DNA of 13,745 nucleotides from an uncultured Lachnospiraceae bacterium (GTDB taxonomy: Bacteria; Bacillota; Clostridia; Lachnospirales; Lachnospiraceae): contig CAJUOE010000177.1 of the NCBI GenBank assembly GCA_910587895.1, positions 1-13,745 of the forward strand, given 5' to 3'. Position numbers and translations under genes: made by a program. The notes under the pieces are model-generated. The model worked only from the letters and a program-made list of their open reading frames with translations. It searched no databases and had not been told where the DNA came from. Of the stretch, positions 12,950-13,745 are shown in pieces; position 1 is the first letter of the stretch, and the number at the start of each line of letters is the position of its first letter.

Positions 12950-13216
12950 TTATTTATCACTATAATGACCTTTACACTGCCATATAACAATAGCATTTTC
13001 CTTTATCTCGTAAACCAATCGATCTTTTTCATTAATTCTCCGACTCCATTTTCCAGACAAATTACCTTTTAATAATTCCGGCGTTCCGTTTCCTTCAAAT
13101 GGTGTTCTCTGTACTTCTTTCAATAGCATGTTAATCTTTTTTAAGGTTTTTCTATCCTGTTTTTGCCAATACAGGTATTCATCCCATGCATCTTCCGCAA
13201 ATACGATTTTACTCAT
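12950..13216 (-). CDS. YoeB/Txe-type mRNA-cleaving toxin
   Basis: 88 residues, the normal length. It is close to E. coli YoeB throughout: AWDEYLYWQKQDRKTLKKIN (10-29), RTPFEGNGTPELLKGNLSGK (37-56), WSRRINEKDRLVY (57-69) and CKGHYSDK (81-88). The catalytic residues are all present: Glu47 (PEL), Arg66 (DRLVY), His84 and Tyr85 (GHY), matching Glu46, Arg65, His83 and Tyr84 of YoeB. Such toxins enter the ribosomal A site and cut mRNA after the start codon when the antitoxin is lost. The ATG lies inside the antitoxin's last codons (8-base overlap), giving coupled translation. A terminator follows. Confidence 0.92.
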   Translation of the reverse strand: MSKIVFAEDAWDEYLYWQKQDRKTLKKINMLLKEVQRTPFEGNGTPELLKGNLSGKWSRRINEKDRLVYEIKENAIVIWQCKGHYSDK

Positions 13217-13484
13217 CCTCCATTATCTCCAGCTCATCCATCGTTTTTTCAATTACTTTTCCCTGTGCAATCTGCCTTCCGGCTTTCTGCAACTGCGTAA
13301 GATTGCTCTCTGAATAAAACGGGTCTGCCAACGCCTCGATTTCGAATGGAATCTTCCTCTCCCTCAGGGCTTTCTTGGCATATATCATGAAAAATGTAGT
13401 CAGATTCATTCCCATTGCGTCACACATTTCATCCAGTTGTTTTTTCATTTCATCATCAAATCTAAGACTGATAGTTGTCATCAT
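13209..13484 (-). CDS. RelB/DinJ-family antitoxin
   Basis: 91 residues. The N-terminus (TTISLRFDDEMKKQLDEMCD, then AMGMNLTTFFMIYAKKAL) is a ribbon-helix-helix DNA-binding domain of the RelB/DinJ type; the acidic C-terminal part (about 45-91) would wrap and neutralise the toxin. It should also repress its own promoter, with the toxin as co-repressor. YoeB in E. coli pairs with YefM, a different antitoxin fold, so this is a mixed pairing seen in Txe-like systems. ATG 13484 has AAAGGAG 6 bases upstream, next to a second ATG. First gene of the pair. Confidence 0.9.
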   Translation of the reverse strand: MMTTISLRFDDEMKKQLDEMCDAMGMNLTTFFMIYAKKALRERKIPFEIEALADPFYSESNLTQLQKAGRQIAQGKVIEKTMDELEIMEDE

Positions 13485-13504
13485 AATCAGCTCCTTTCCT
13501 ATAT

Positions 13505-13533
13505 ATTATATTGCAATTTGAATCAATTAGCAA
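13505..13533 (-). promoter_or_regulatory. Promoter and probable operator of the toxin-antitoxin unit
   Basis: The minus strand reads TTGCTA (13533-13528), 17 bases, TATAAT (13510-13505). An imperfect palindrome, TTGC...GCAA with AT-rich arms (13533-13511), fills the region between the boxes and is a likely binding site for the ribbon-helix-helix antitoxin. Confidence 0.6.
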
Positions 13534-13562
13534 CATTTTGATTGAAATTTCAGGCAAAAAAT

Positions 13563-13604
13563 GTAACTATCCAACCTGTTTGTACATATAGGCTAAATAG
13601 TTAC
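13563..13604. repeat. 8-bp inverted repeat beside the second flanking repeat
   Basis: GTAACTAT (13563-13570) and ATAGTTAC (13597-13604) are exact complements 26 bases apart, upstream of the toxin-antitoxin promoter. On the minus strand they follow the truncated terminator copy at 13606-13637. Function unknown. Confidence 0.4.
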
Positions 13605-13605
13605 C

Positions 13606-13637
13606 AAAAAAACACCCAATTCACACTATATATGAAT
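13606..13637. repeat. Second copy of the 32-bp direct repeat flanking the toxin-antitoxin pair
   Basis: 13606-13637 matches 12896-12927 at 30 of 32 positions (differences at 12902/13612 and 12911/13621), same orientation, 710 bases apart. The shared core is CACACTATATATGAAT. The copy at 12896 continues into a complete hairpin (GAATTGGG); this copy stops being similar after GAAT. Confidence 0.85.
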
Positions 13638-13745
13638 GATATGCCCCTTGTCAAGTAGACAGGTAAAATATCTAAAATTTAGTGTGGATGATGCCTGTAT
13701 TTCGTTTTGGAATGCAGGCATTTTTCTATGCACACCATTTTTCTT
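13637..13745. mobile_element. Possible end of an insertion sequence, running off the window
   Basis: Similarity to the flanking repeat stops at 13637 and new sequence starts TGATATGCCCCTTGTCAAGT, with TGTC/GACA dyads and a following AT-rich stretch. This recalls the outer ends of IS3-family elements in clostridia, and the hairpin inside fits. No transposase is within the window, so the call rests on style and on the broken repeat. Confidence 0.35.
13691..13727 (+). terminator. Strong hairpin with T-run near the right edge
   Basis: ATGCCTGTATTT (13691-13702) pairs with GAATGCAGGCAT (13710-13721) over 12 positions, two of them G-T, with a 7-base loop, followed by TTTTCT. It would stop rightward transcription into the presumed insertion sequence, a common way to shield a transposase gene. 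Confidence 0.7.

Overview
The window looks like chromosomal DNA of a spore-forming gut Clostridium of the Lachnospiraceae type. Support comes from a sporulation sigma-G gene start, a TnpV transposon relic, AgrC/AgrA-like regulators, a BspA-like leucine-rich-repeat surface protein and GGAGG ribosome binding sites throughout. No rRNA, tRNA or CRISPR was seen. The assignment rests on gene content only.

Layout. (1) 1-960: an HxlR-type regulator with its own promoter and terminator, then a decayed transposon relic (tnpV with an internal deletion). (2) 1108-2760, minus strand: two small charged, coiled-coil-rich proteins of unknown function behind a structured leader, then a diaminopimelate-epimerase homologue in which both catalytic cysteines are serine. 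(3) 2995-4922: the 5' third of the forespore sigma factor gene sigG, cut off after codon 97. Next to it, convergently, lies an intact serine recombinase with a 57-residue companion gene. This is the most striking feature of the window. It resembles the skin element that splits sigK in Bacillus and Clostridioides, but in sigG. The 3' part of sigG is not in the window, so the inserted element, if it is one, runs past the right edge (more than 10 kb). (4) 4953-9159, minus strand: a 1098-residue secreted protein with a transglutaminase-like domain and LRRs, then a ZIP metal transporter. (5) 9269-12573, minus strand: a LytTR response regulator, an AgrC-like sensor kinase, and a third gene that looks like a catalytically dead copy of the kinase. 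No AgrB or AgrD gene is visible. (6) 12574-13745: an intergenic region rich in inverted repeats, a YoeB-type toxin with a RelB/DinJ-type antitoxin between two 32-bp direct repeats, and what may be the end of an insertion sequence.

How the parts may work together (inference): the small gene beside the recombinase is placed like a directionality factor, and a perfect 32-bp palindrome between them holds the small gene's stop codon, so recombinase expression could be coupled to its translation. If the element excises during sporulation, sigG would be restored; if not, the strain should fail at the forespore stage. The regulator-kinase-pseudokinase cluster and the toxin-antitoxin pair would then be passengers on the element.
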